Below, one piece after another: positions 1-11,744 of a stretch of DNA of 64,000 nt. A program made the position numbers and the translations under genes. This stretch comes from Opisthorchis felineus. Taxonomy: Eukaryota > Platyhelminthes > Trematoda > Opisthorchiida > Opisthorchiidae. The DNA lies in NCBI GenBank assembly GCA_004794785.1, contig SJOL01001184.1:15499-79498 (forward strand), written 5' to 3'. The notes beneath the pieces are model-generated. The model searched no databases and was not told the DNA's origin. It was given only the letters and a program-made list of their open reading frames with translations. Numbering within the stretch: position 1 is the stretch's first letter; every line of letters begins with the position of its first letter.

Positions 1-614
1 TGCCCCGCGCTGAGAACTTAAAGAGCAGTGCTACCCCCTTTTTTCGCTTGTGCCTTTCAGGTGAACGACAACCGCAGAACGACAAGAACAAAACCGACCC
101 GGGAAACTTGGGCGAAAGCCTCGATCCTGTGCATCAATCCGTGAACCCTTGAAAAAATTTGGTTTTGCGGAAGACTCACCTGGAACCCAGCTGAATCTCA
201 CGTTTATGATGTTTTCACTAAGGCAGGTAATATAACCCCGATGAAACGACTGAGGGACGCATCTGCACCAGCCGTTTGGCGTTACAACTAGTCCGTCACT
301 GCCACAACCCAATGTGAATAACGTATGGGATGCCGTTTTAGTCGATCAACAAAAAATCTATTTAACCTATCAGAAATCCAATCGCGCGCCTCAAGTGATT
401 CTGTCCAAAATGAGTACGTTCGACAAATCATCCTCCGAGCACCGGCGTGGATCATTAGGAAATGACTGTTCCACTGGGTGCGCAAGGTGCTCTCCAACCC
501 GTAAATTTCTAAACCAATCAACCGTGCGGGTGCAAACCAATGTTTGAGTCCCTATGCTGTTTTCTCCTGTTTGCAGTTTGTGCCCCCGCTTTCCCCCTGT
601 GGTCGGTGGGTGCA
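1..614. other. upstream flank of the DEK_C/SWIB gene
   Basis: I see no coding region here that I can support. A pyrimidine-rich stretch ending in TTTGCAG at 571-576 looks like a splice acceptor 38 nt before the start codon of the next gene. It could end a 5'UTR intron or serve as a trans-splice site for a spliced leader, which flukes are known to use. A segment near 165-215 resembles sequence at 36780-36830 and 37045-37070, so part of this flank is a dispersed repeat. Confidence 0.4.
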
Positions 615-1435
615 ATGCCTCTTCCATCTGATGTCGAGCTGCTGACCCGTGTGGAAAGTCTGTTTGGGTAATGTTACAACAGATTATTATTAGGCATACT
701 TCGGAATGCGGACCTAAAGAAGACTACCTCAAGGAAAGTGAGGAACGAGCTTGAGGAATACTTTGGTGTTGACCTCACTTCGCACAAACAGAAGATAGAA
801 AGGATGATACTCAACACAATGAGCAAACAAGCACGCCACAGCACTTCTGGACAAAATGAGGAGTCGCCGGGAGAATCACAAGAAGACTCGGTACGTAATA
901 TCAGCATGGCCCCGGTCATTCTAGAGGTTTTCCTGAATAAATTTTAGGATGCAGAGTCCTCTGAGTCAGCGAGCAGCTCTGTTGGGTCTTCACCTAAACC
1001 AAAAAAACGGAGGCAACCCGCAGATGAAGATATGGCGAGAGCTGTACATGCTTCCGCCAACGGGATGCGGAAAAGACCCAGCTCTGGTAAGCTAGCTGAC
1101 CATGGTCCATTTTGCTTAGGAAAGCCAAAGGTTGAAAGGCGCCCATCTGGCAGCGGGAAGTCTGGTTTCACGCGCCCCCTTGGGTTATCGGATGAGATGT
1201 CCGCTTATGTGGGACAGAAGCAAATGTCACGCGCGGAACTCGTGAAACGGTTTTGGTCTTTAGCCAAAGAAAATAATCTCTTTGTAAGTTTGTTTTTCAT
1301 ACTGAACTCACGTTAAAGGATCCTGATAATAAACAGTACGTGATCTGTAATGAGGATTGGCAGCGTCTGTTTGGTCAAAAGCGGTTCCGCATGTTTGGGA
1401 TTGCTAAGCACCTGAAGCGTCATATTTTGGAATGA
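615..1435 (+). CDS. DEK_C/SWIB domain chromatin protein, four exons
   Basis: The exons are 615-657, 694-890, 948-1283 and 1319-1435, encoding 230 residues. Introns are 36, 57 and 35 nt, all GT-AG with consistent phases. Residues about 6-60 form a DEK_C domain (ADLKKTTSRKVR, then EEYFGVDLTSHK). Residues 61-150 are low-complexity, rich in Ser/Glu and then Lys/Arg, with a likely nuclear localisation signal (KPKKRR). Residues about 155-229 form one complete SWIB domain (FTRPLGLSDEMS, NNLFDPDNKQYVIC, KRFRMFGIAKHLKRHI), and the protein stops right after it. The same domain order occurs in yeast UAF30/Spp27-type proteins, which act in RNA polymerase I transcription or chromatin. The exact role here is inferred from the domains. 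The ATG at 615 was chosen because it opens the DEK_C frame just after a splice acceptor. Unspliced, the frame hits TAA at 669, so continuous-ORF reading misses the gene start. Confidence 0.9.
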
Positions 1436-1452
1436 ATGTTTATAATACAAAT

Positions 1453-1458
1453 AATAAA
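1453..1458 (+). promoter_or_regulatory. polyadenylation signal of the DEK_C/SWIB gene
   Basis: A canonical AATAAA lies 18 nt after the TGA at 1433-1435. This fits a very short 3'UTR and supports 1435 as the true end of the gene. Confidence 0.6.
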
Positions 1459-1459
1459 A

Positions 1460-4400
1460 GCAACCCCATAACGGTTTGTGTTTTTGAAGGAAGACCGGAA
1501 GGTACCAACCGCAAGCTCCGTTGTTTTCATTGAGGGGATCACCAAGCCAATCGGCCTTCCATCTTTGCACTGGGTGGAGAACTGCTTGTTTCCATAGTTC
1601 ACAACAGGTTTCCAGTAGTGCGCTGCCAGTTGTCCAGTTAAATGACTGACCAGAGCTATTGCCACGGGGTTTTTACGATGAAACTCTCTAGGTGAAGCAT
1701 TGATCCATATCGTCTTCAGGGTCAGTCTTTCCTGAACACCTACATTTCTAAAATTGATAACCCAAAGTTGGATGTGCCATCTTAACGGCCAGTCTAACCT
1801 ATTATGAGTCAGACACCACAAGAAAATTATTCTGGCTTTTGGAACCCCAGAGATGTCTTGTGGTAATTGTTAGCTTATGGTTCATCGGGGAGTGATGCTG
1901 AAATTCAAAACTTATTTTGCGTGGCTGCCAATTGCTTGGATTGGGTTGGTTTTGTTAATTCAGACGGCGTTTCTGTCGCATGTGGCCCTATGTCGTGGTT
2001 CTACCTTATGTATATAATGCACCAAGAGATTTGTATTCCATGGATGGGGTGTTGACAGTCGCTCCCAAGAGCAGAGGATCTTATTTTTGCTTAGTGTGTA
2101 TAGGTTTCAGCCGTCAGAACCAGTTCGTTCAATTCAGTCACCGTGCGTTAGGTTAACCTTGGGTTCATTGGTTCATTGGCCACAATTTCACTATGATAGC
2201 GAAACTGTCCCTCTGTGTGCACCAAACTGACAAACCCCAGGAGAAAGGGAACCGGTTGTGCTTTCAGAGTTTTCAGCAGCCTTATGGGTGATATGCTCCT
2301 CCAAGAAATATCATACCGATTAAGACCTGGGCGATCTATGTGCATCACATTCATTTGAGGTGTATCATAAACTAAAAATCCAATTATAATCCAACTGAGT
2401 CTCCTGTTAGTCCAAGGAGCGTACTTTTTTGGGACATGGACTCGCGTAGTGGAGTCCACTAAAAAGTTCTCAGAGCTGCTTTTCTACTTGCTTTAGATAT
2501 TATATTATGGTGTGTGTGTGGGGGGGGGGGGCAAATGCAAAAAGGAGCTTATCTGCCTTTCATTACGGTGGTTAGGTGGTTTACTTATGACCTTACCCCC
2601 TTAAAGGTTGAATACTTGTTCTGTCTCCTGGTACTGCGTCATGTGCGTTTAAAGTTAGGGTGAGTTTCGCTGTCAGGATACTGCTGAGTACAACCTTCGC
2701 CTAAGTTGGCGTAGAATGTATTCATCAGTATTCTTCTTTGACAGCCATACACCATTAGTATGTATTATTGCTTAACTGTCAAACAAACAAGAGGGAAGAA
2801 GGTCTTACTAAAAGTGGAAAGACAAGGGGTGGCATCTTATTGTGAGGGGGTCTTATGCACTTATAAAAACTATCAAGAATAAGGTACCTACACCGTTGGG
2901 CAGCATTAACCTAAACACATCTTTGCATCATGTTGAACTGAGGCGCAATTAGTGGAATTGACCCAACGTCCTTCGTGAACCTCACCCAACATAAGGCCAA
3001 CACACAGCGGCAGGCGAAATTTAGCTAGACAATCTGGCTACGAAGTAATAGCACGCGCTCCGCCTGGGTTGGTTGTGCACCATATTTGGCAGGGTTTTCA
3101 ACCAAGTGCAAGCAGGATCACGTGGGCCCCAAGCGCGAAGCACTCAGTTTGACTGTAACCACCTTCAATTCACAATACCATATCACTGACTGCATCCCCC
3201 ACCGCGAACCTCGCGCCAACAGCCGTTTGGAACAGATTATAGACGGCGCTTGGACATACTTAATGCATGTCCCAGCCGTATAAATCTCAGTAGTTTAATA
3301 TGTTGGATGCATTCCTCATTCTTAATGTGTGCAATTACAGGCAGGTGGTAATTCCGCCGACCAGCAGCCGACTGGATGCATGAGTTGAGGGAAATCGAGA
3401 CGTTTGCCCCAGCCAGTAACAAGTACACACCTTGCGCAACTTCTGGAACGCGCTCGTGGCTTATTTGGCCAGTCCACACAATATTTTATAGCGAATTTGA
3501 CTGGCCGATAGCGTTCAAAGCTCCCCGAATACATGACCAGAGTGAGTATTTAGTTATTCACTGAATTTGCAGAACATTATTGGAAAATGTAACCAGAAAG
3601 GATGTATGGAGAGTAAGCAAAAAACCTTTCAAAAGAACGGATATCAAACGAATTCATTTTCGGCGCTTCAACTGAATACATACAGCACAAAGGAACAACA
3701 TGACGGCAAAATATTACGACGGCGTATGGAAGGGTAATTGGTCAGAAGCTATTCATACTACTCAAATGGCATTTGAGCCAGAGGCACGTTTCCCATCTGG
3801 GCTTGTCCAATCTGAACCAATGGCATTGACAAACAGTTTGTATACGCAGAAACCAGGTGTGTACAGCCTCAGCTGCAAATAATAGCCGGCGTCTAGAGTA
3901 CGACCTCCATGAGAAAGGGCTGAGTATCTTTGTGAGTACATACGCGAAAACCGGGTAGAAGTATGGGTTACCATTGAAGGTTTACAGAAGCTACTTCTGC
4001 CGTGCATGTGGAGTCTACAGTTAACCTTCAGTGGTGAATTATACCGGCAGGAAGTTTTTGCAGCAGTGGGTTAGCCAATAGGCCTATTGGTAGCAGATAA
4101 GTTCATGAGCAGGTTGGAAAACACCGTGCTACAGGAGTCCATCCGGAAGCTTGTCATTCAACAGGGATAAGTGAACGAAGTTTGCTACGTAACAGAGTGC
4201 GGGTAGAACGGGAATACTGGAAGAGAAGTCTAAGCAGTCCCAGCCTTTCTTGCACGTTCTGGCTACTATCAGATAAGACGGGTCGCTGCAAAGAAATGCA
4301 GTCCATAGGCAACACGGTTAGTGCACCCCTTTCGCTAGATTTGTTCAAACGTAAAAGGAAAATTTTTCCTTACTTAGTAGAGACAGCGGGGAAGATATAC

Positions 4401-4730
4401 GTTGAAGATACTGTTCTGATACTGTCGCTGCTCGCTGACCTCAGAGTGGTTCTGATCTAAAGCTACTACCTTGAAGTGGTAGTCGGGCTTGAGTGCGGGC
4501 TACATTGGCTGGAACATAGTTCTACAAGGAGCAGCCATGTCAGGAAGGCAAAGAGGAGCAGTCAACCCAAGAGCGGTGAGACCCCGTACCACAAATAATC
4601 GTAATACGAGACATTCGGGGTAAGTCGTACTGTTCTCCGCGATAGAAACGTTAAGATGTTCCCCCCAGGCGGCCAGCATGTCCATATTAATGAAGTAAAC
4701 AATGATTCCCCCGAAGGTATGGTTAGAAAG
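1460..4730. other. intergenic stretch, no supported gene
   Basis: There are two open frames on the - strand, 1420-1821 and 2148-2459, that I cannot assign to a family; they may be repeat remnants. A TG run followed by a G tract lies at about 2511-2531. The segment around 2262-2290 resembles 37085-37115, so dispersed repeats are present. I see no RNA gene or recognisable domain. Confidence 0.4.
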
Positions 4731-4736
4731 GTCGGC

Positions 4737-5025
4737 CTTAAAACCCGCCCAGTCCGATCGCCGAACGGTTAACCGTGAACCCCGGCTCATAATTCAATGT
4801 GAAATTCCAAATACTTTTAAAACCAAAGAGGTTGGTGCTGCTCATAAGGCACTTGCTGTGCGCGGCCTCACCAGGAGTCAGACAGTAATGCCTCGGGTCA
4901 GTCCAGCAACTTGCAGCTGAGTCATCGGCGCGGGGCAGGGCCCCAGAAGCCCTAATACTGCTTCGAGGGTCAGACTTATGAATCAAAGGCTCAGGATGGG
5001 GTACATCAACCAAACCTCCTTCCTC
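4737..5025 (-). repeat. GC-rich repeat R3, copy 1
   Basis: On the - strand this matches the + strand sequence at 61140-61270 (shared peptide-level string SSTNLFGFKS / [10 protein letters not shown], and the AACCGTTGGGCGACCGGAG-like stretch) and at 52105-52240. It also contains one copy of the unit that is tandemly repeated at 60.88-61.08 kb. It sits directly before the LINE endonuclease fragment that starts near 5235, with a SINE between them. Confidence 0.65.
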
Positions 5026-5044
5026 GGCCTGGCCAACCAGGAGG

Positions 5045-5205
5045 CAGTATTTGCGCCAGCTTACAGACTGGAAGGTCCGTGGTTTGAACCCGACCTCAGA
5101 ATCCTGACTTCTCCTGGTCAACCTAGCATTATCCCAGCCCTCATGTCTTCCGTTAGCACGGCAGCCAGGCACCGAAAGGCTGCTACAACTGAACAATTTT
5201 TCCCT
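5045..5205 (+). repeat. tRNA-derived SINE, 5'-damaged copy
   Basis: The B-box-like GGTTTGAACCC at about 5080 is followed by the family body (CAGCCCTCATG..., then the pyrimidine-rich 3' part ending CACCGAAAGG...ACAACTGAAC). The A-box end is decayed. The orientation is +. Confidence 0.7.
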
Positions 5206-5234
5206 GTTTTTCACACAACGTAGAGCGACTCCTC

Positions 5235-6133
5235 TAGTTGTATGCTGATCACCAACTGCTTCTAGGCAGTACGAAATTTGAACCTAAACGCTAGCATCGG
5301 GTAATCTGCCGGACACCAAGTGCAAATCAACGGTAAACGCAGTTGGATCACATGGCCATCAACCACGGATGGAGATCTACAATTCAAGGCTGTCGCTCCT
5401 TCTGGGGCACATAACTTGATTTCGATCACGCCATAGTGCGAGCACGCCTGAAAGTTCGCTTCCCTTCAAGCCCTGGCAAGTTAGCAAGAAACACACCAAT
5501 CCACTGTCTTTGAAGGACTGCCATAGCTCAACAGTATCGATCTGAGCTGGATCAACTTTTTCTACGGTAAGCCAGCACTGTACTAGTAGCGAGCACGTGG
5601 ATGAAGCACGGCAAAATGTGAAAGCCGAGCTAGCGGCGTCCAGTGCTGTCTGTCCAACTTCTCTGATTCGACCACAATACCACTGGATATTTTCGAGGTC
5701 GCTAGTTCAGCTTGACCACAGGAAATCCATACCAGCAGGCAACGAGCACGATTACGCACAAACCCTCCGAACGCCAAGTGGTGAAGAACCCAAGGAAAGA
5801 CCGAGAGCTTTGGTCGACATCAAAATCCAGGGAGATGGAGAAGGGTTTTGCTACCGGAAACAGGCGTGCCCTATAGCGGTTGAGAAGATCGACTGTCCAG
5901 AAGAAAAAACGACCAGTGAAACGATAAGTGAAAAAGCCGGCTCATTAATTCAATCGCAAAAACGTCAACTGGAAAGATGGGCCGAACATTTCGAAGAACA
6001 GTTTAGCTGGCCTCCTGCAACCCAACTTGTGGATAAAGTGCATACGGGCGAATGGAATGTAGACCTCAATCGCCCATCTGGAGAAGAAATGAAGTACGGA
6101 CTATCCGTTGCCACGCGTAAACCGTCAGAGTGA
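5235..6133 (+). mobile_element. LINE fragment: endonuclease end plus linker
   Basis: This is a degenerate non-LTR retrotransposon in several frames. The first part encodes the end of an APE-type endonuclease (LLLGSTKFEPK..., TQLDHMAI, then FDHAIVRARLKVRF). The 5940-6090 part encodes the pre-RT linker (RWAEHFEEQFSWPP, GEWNVDLNRPSGEEMKYG), almost identical to the LINE at 59.2-59.35 kb on the other strand. Reverse transcriptase is missing, so the copy is truncated and dead. Confidence 0.8.
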
Positions 6134-7540
6134 CTGCTATAGCCGCCCCCCCTACAGCCGTCCGAATTGCTACAGTTCGCCATTACTGACCGTGTGTTCG
6201 TGTTTATGTTGTATCTCAACAGGTATGTCTTACAATCGGACCTGTGGTTCCTGCTGCTGCCTCTGCTGTTTGCCGCAGTCCTGTTTTTCTTGTCGATGCA
6301 GACATACCCACTACCTAATATCCAAATATCAACTCTTCCTACAGACATTCCTAACTTCGGGTCCGCGTGAGGTTGAATGGTAACGAAAATCGACTCTGTG
6401 GAATCCATCATATTGCCCCTGGTCCTACACCCCGCACCCGACCCACAAAAGTGAACAACTACTTCATGCCTTAATTCATTCGTGCAAACATCTCAGAGTG
6501 TTTGACGGTGCCAAAACCGAACCCCCGATTACAGTGGCTGCTACAGGTTGCTGATTTTTCGTCTGTTCTGACGACAAATGTAGTCTTCTTATTTCGTCTC
6601 AAACAGGTATTGTGGTTGAGTTGTATGGTGAATTTCATTGCGAGCTTCTCGTCACTAATCGACATGATATCATCAGTGTCTAGTCGGTTAGCAGCGCGTC
6701 GTACTTAGGCGGCGCACCATTTAATCGGATCTCTATGTCTTGAACATTTCAGCTGTCAGCGACCAGAACCACTGTAATCATGCACGATTCTTGTTAAAAA
6801 ACGAAAGAGTTCCTCACATATGTTTACGGGTAACGCTCGATAATTAAATTAATTTTTGGCTGTAAATAGTGTGGTGATATGTCATACGACTACAGTAATA
6901 TTTGTTTCTCTGGAACCCTATAACTAATCAGGCTCAATCGCAATCGCGGACAGACTCAAAAAACGTCGTTTGTCCACCATTAATTGTTTTAATCTTGATG
7001 TTTTATTTTTGTTCTAACGAACAATCATTTTCGTTGTGGCTTAGTTTTTCTCCGAACATATGTGCTGGCACCGCACAATCTAGTCGTGACCAATTGCTGA
7101 AATCCCGCGTGGGTGAAAGGACAGAGTTTGGAAAAAACACTTATTCGTATTTCCCTGTGTGGAACTAAAATTCTTGTCTACGTTCCCACTACACCTGGTC
7201 CATGGTTGCGTATGTACACGCGTATGACCGAAACACCTTTGTACGGCCCGGAAAACTGGACAAAATGCCTGTTAATCGTGAAATCTCTACCCCATTTAGA
7301 ATGGGCTCGTGAGTGCCCTAAAAAACCCGAATGGCGTCAGAGAGTTCTGATGAAGAGGAAACCAAACGCCACACATTGTTACATAATACGGCCTCGTCTG
7401 TGATGAGATTAGAGCGCATGGACTGATAAGCTCTCCAACCAGTCAATCGTGCAGTTGGTTTTGATCATTGTTGATCCAATGATGCTTCGCGCGTCATCCC
7501 TCCGTTCCTTACTGTTTTACCGCTCGTTTTGCAGTTCAAT
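6134..7540. other. unassigned stretch with two + strand open frames
   Basis: Positions 6167-6370 (+) encode a hydrophobic peptide with one strong membrane-like segment (LWFLLLPLLFAAVLFFL). Positions 7113-7403 (+) encode 96 codons rich in CG-containing codons (ETPLYGPENWTKCLL...). I recognise neither. They could be exons of an unknown gene or repeat remnants. No splice chain joining them could be proved. Confidence 0.25.
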
Positions 7541-7544
7541 GGAC

Positions 7545-8150
7545 CTACTGTGCGTCGTACCAAGTCATCATCATCATCGTCATCAGCTGCAAAAACACCG
7601 CGTACTTGTGGTACAGTGGTCATAGCTGTCACAGTTTCTTTCGCCGACGATGTGGAGAGGTGGTTGATAGCTGCGCATTGGAGGCGGTAGCTGGTACAAT
7701 TGTTGCCTGAGTACAGGAGTGTCAGTTGACTTTTCATTGGGGAGATCATGGAGGGAGCAGCTCGGGTGCATGAGCGCCATTAAGGGCGTGATCGGGCCAT
7801 GTTCAACAATGTCTGTAACCATTGATGTGTCCTGTCTCGGGGTCCCCATCCAGGGAGACGGCAATGACCAGCGCACCTGGGTTTGCTGTTAATAGCTCTT
7901 ATACTTCATTGCAAAGTCATTGTTTGACTTCTCTCCCGTTTCCACCCTTCGCATGTTTGTGCGGAAAGGGCTCTTCGAGGAATTTGGTCGACTGGCATAC
8001 GGAGCACGTGACCAAGCCAGCGCAACCTACGGAGTGTGATCAGTTCATCTATAATGGGTGGGCTGGTTCTTCCGAAAACCATTTGACGTACTTCAGCATT
8101 GCTGATCCGGTATTCCAACCAGACTCTGGCAATGCTCCGGTTGTACCAAG
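7545..8150 (-). mobile_element. LINE 3' end
   Basis: The - strand encodes the C-terminal LINE segment (VFGRTSPPIIDELITLRRLRW, then GHVLRMPVDQIPRRAL), followed by the family's tail region (GTPRQDTSMV...VEHGP). The element ends in a GAT-rich tail, seen as CATCATCATC on + at 7567-7582. The same tail occurs at 23.3, 41.39 and 57.47 kb. Confidence 0.8.
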
Positions 8151-11086
8151 ACCGTCCGGTGTGAGTGGGCCCAAGTTAGCTACTTGCCCACGATTCATCC
8201 TTTGGTGCATCCTGTTAACCACTGTTGCTGCAATGGTTATTGAGGAGTTTAACCTTCCGATCCTTTTTATGAGACGTAAAGTTTCTGGCGGATTACAAAC
8301 GACGAAAGCTCTGTTTTAGTGTTTTTTGTCAGCCTAGAATTTTGGGAAGCGGACACAGACGTAATGTTCGCCGTCAGTGACCGAAAATTCATTTTAGTAT
8401 CAGTTGCGACTCGTACACAGGTGGTACGATGGTCCCAGTTGACGCACAGTCTTCAGTGTATTTTATTAAATTCATTTATACTCATCAAGTTTCTCTGAAA
8501 GCTTCGGCTTCGAGTGACATCGGGAACTTCAGCCTCTGATATTCACTCGCTAGCATAAAGTATCAGACGTAGTCATCTGTGTGTTGCATTACGTATATCT
8601 GAGTCAAGTGATGTACACCGGTGATGGGTATATGCTTAGGAGCGAGGCTATTTGGGATCGACAAGCAATACACGTTGTGAAGTTCGAAGTACCCTCCGCG
8701 ATTCCCGTGTCTGACCAGAAAACTATGTTTCTGACAACTTGACAACTGTTTCAAAATTTCGAGGATATTTGTGTTCCCTGAGATCTATTCCCTTTCTAGA
8801 CGGATCACGTAATAATGTTGACCCGTCTTTTCTATTCATTTCTTGTGAGTAATCCTCTTGCTGCACTCAATTCTGTCAGAAATACTTATCCCGAGATAAC
8901 GGAAAAAGCAGCGTTTCTGAAGATAGGTTAATTTCGAAGGCTTAATCATTTACTTACAAGTAGCGTGATCCATTCTATTTTTTGGATGCACTTCGGCGGT
9001 GTACATTGTGACCTTTTTCGTCTGTGACAAGATCCTTAGATAAAATTTGTAACAAGAACCACTGTGTATTCCGGATACAAATTTGCCAAGGATACTCATC
9101 AATGACCGAGCTGGAAAACATCAGTCCTCTACGAGCGACCCGGGGGCGAAGACTTTGGAACAGCAAATCGCTGATCGAATGTAATATCAAATCAGAAGCG
9201 ACTAAAGAACCTTTAGGATCTGGACTAATCAAAATCAGGCGAATTCGAACAGCGGATGCAGATGTCGCAATGACGCCTAGAAATACCGCTCGCACGATAA
9301 CAAAAACACAGTCTGTTCGATAAAACAAAATTTTCCGGGAGCGAACTGAGGCCTTTTATCGGGCTCACGACAGGGACCATCCAGGATTATTTGAGATTGG
9401 AGGACCTGGGAAGGTCAAATTTACTGGGAGTGCGATTTGAAAAATTAATGAGACGGTTGTAAAATTGTCTGGGCTGGACGAGCGGAAACTCTAGGCCCTA
9501 AACCCTCGGAACACTGAGTGGCAACGAACATTTCTGAGACCGTATCAACAGAACAGTAAGGCCGGCCTGCAAATGCACGTAAGCGTCAGCAGTGCCAAAC
9601 CTATAACCAATCACTACATTATCAGTGTGTTTACCCTGTATTAAAAAACTGGGGATTTTCGGAGAATAACACACAAAAATAACATATAGAGCTGCATTGA
9701 AATTCGACAACCTTGTAGTCTAATCACTCGGCTGGTAAAGCTTTCGTCCAAAGCGAAACGTTGCTCAGCAGTAGATCTAACAATTACTTTCCAAGTTTTC
9801 CTGAAAGGATAAGTGGGTTCTAGGCGTCTTCCAATTGATTGAACCATAGAATTTATTCTTTCTAGTTTGATGAAGTACGAACGGTTGCTCGCTCTTGTCA
9901 AGCCAGTAAAGGCTGCTCACAACTGTAGACTCTGCTCATGTTATTCCTATTCGGGTCTTTCGTACCCTTCAGACTAATGTTGCATGTTTGATATTTGCAA
10001 GGAACTGAAAATATGATTGGCTGCGACTCCGCGTGCTCACCTGCAAATTGACTTGGCGCTGACACGAGACCCAACAGAGTCCCAGATGAATCTTTTGTTT
10101 AGGGGATTATTCGACTAAATGTGCTGCACAAACGACCTTCATGTTTCATTTGGAACGATGTGACATCCACTGACATTACAACTTACTGAAAATTTATATA
10201 TATATATATTTCATCATGTCTTATCTTATGTTCTCAGCTTTGTGGCGAAGCACGTTGGGTATCATAGGAAACTGCTGACATATCTATCAAAAGGCTTCCA
10301 GGCTTGCTAATGGAGTATAACCTTCCATATGTATTTAACGCGGAAGAACCGGCGGTGTTGCAAAACCCTCCCAAGGTTAATCACTCCTCTGCATTGAGTA
10401 CGAAAAAAGGAGTGCATCATCATTCTTCTGAGTGGAAGGATGAATGGTGAAGAGCATTTAGCGATGGTGACATGGAGGTAACGGTCGACAAGATGATTTC
10501 GAGCTGCTGATGTCCGGCTTTTTTGCTTATGCAGCCATTCAAAAACGACTTCTGTAGTTGTCTTAAGTCAACCGAAAGATGGTGGCTCAATGGAGAAACA
10601 TCCATCCTATTCCTATGGATAACGCCATTCGTTCTGAGAGGGGCATTGGGATATACCACTGAGGAGGAAGGAAATACCAGACGACAAAATTAGTTGAAAA
10701 TTCGCGAAATTTGGGGAGAGTTACTTTGTTCTCTTGTGTTTTTCCTTTCAGGTGGGGTTGTCTTGTGGTTAGAAAACATCTCATTTTATTCCGGTCAAAA
10801 GCGGTGAATGGCCTCTCGCGAAAAACATAAAGGGAGATAACACGGCCCACACCGGGTTGAGAACCCGTGGCCAGGACTATTTGACAGGACAGCAAACTAC
10901 ATAGTTTCTTCGTATATGAACTAAGACGGAATACTCCTATAGATAAGCAGTCGAGAAATCAAGACGCAAGGCAGTCGTTATATCGAATACCAATCGTCTC
11001 CCCAATTCTCAGCTTACGCGAACCCAATAATCACTTTAGGGGTCTAAATAAAGGCATACCCGCACATAGGAAGTGGACAAAATACG
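8151..11086. other. intergenic stretch, no supported gene
   Basis: I see no recognisable domain. A short TA run lies at about 10195-10209. Minus-strand open frames at 9498-9901 and 10420-10895 are protein-like in places but match no family I know, and may be old retroelement sequence. Confidence 0.35.
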
Positions 11087-11092
11087 TTTATT
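11087..11092 (-). promoter_or_regulatory. candidate polyadenylation signal for SETD1
   Basis: TTTATT on + gives AATAAA on the - strand, 479 nt after the SETD1 stop codon. It is the first canonical hexamer I see downstream. The site is inferred and other hexamers further on are possible. Confidence 0.35.
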
Positions 11093-11570
11093 GACTCGGT
11101 TTAAAAAACGGGAAAATCACATTTGATCGCCTCGGAGTGTCGAGTTCGAAAACAGTGGGATAACATAACAGAGGAAGCACAAATCGTACAAGGGTTTGGT
11201 ACGAAGGTACCGTTTTAAGCAACCCACACCCAGGCAAGGGAGAAACACAGCCGGCCAACAACAGTTAGTGACGTGCTAACGCACAGTAGGCTGCCTTTGG
11301 GGTTGGGTGACATTTACTTGGCGAACAACCTGAAGAGCTCTACGGAAATCTGACTGACTCACCGTGAAGACGCACGGTGAAATAAAAGGTAGAAAGAGAC
11401 CTGTACAAGCATGTTTTTCTTGAGGTCAGGCTCAAGTGCTGGAAATAATAAATAAGTGGTCTTGAAGGAGCAATGTACAGGAGTGGTTCATATGCACATA
11501 GGAAGTGTGTAAGTGCGATCGAAAAGCACTCAAGGCTTGTTGGGAGGACCAATGCGGGATAGATCGGCGA

Positions 11571-11744
11571 TCAGTTCAGTGTACCACGACAAGTAGAAGC
11601 ACCACACTGGCAAGGAATCTTTTCCTCTTCATATGGAAACTTGTAGTCGTAGGTGATCTCTTCCATGACATTGATGTCGCGTTTGGAGTAGATAACGATC
11701 TTTTTCTTACCCTCCACTGTGATTATTTTTGCATAGCAATTTGG
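11571..11744 (-). CDS. SETD1: SETD1 exon 16: end of SET plus post-SET
   Basis: Following a TTTTAG acceptor, the exon encodes 57 residues and a TGA. It completes the motif begun in exon 15 (NHSCQ|PNCYAK). It carries the core strand [11 protein letters not shown], the catalytic-site [10 protein letters not shown] with tyrosines at about 1859 and 1861, and a post-SET C-x-C-x4-C (CQCGASTC) that with the NHSC cysteine binds zinc in this family. The ending CRGTLN is the usual Set1 C terminus, so the gene is complete at its 3' end. Confidence 0.97.
   Translation of the reverse strand, partial: PNCYAKIITVEGKKKIVIYSKRDINVMEEITYDYKFPYEEEKIPCQCGASTCRGTLN

Noticed and set aside
668..682. A 15-nt intron (GTAATGTTACAACAG) in the DEK_C/SWIB gene
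   Set aside because: It would be too short to splice and would insert residues into DEK_C. The 36-nt GT-AG choice at 658-693 gives the exact domain alignment.
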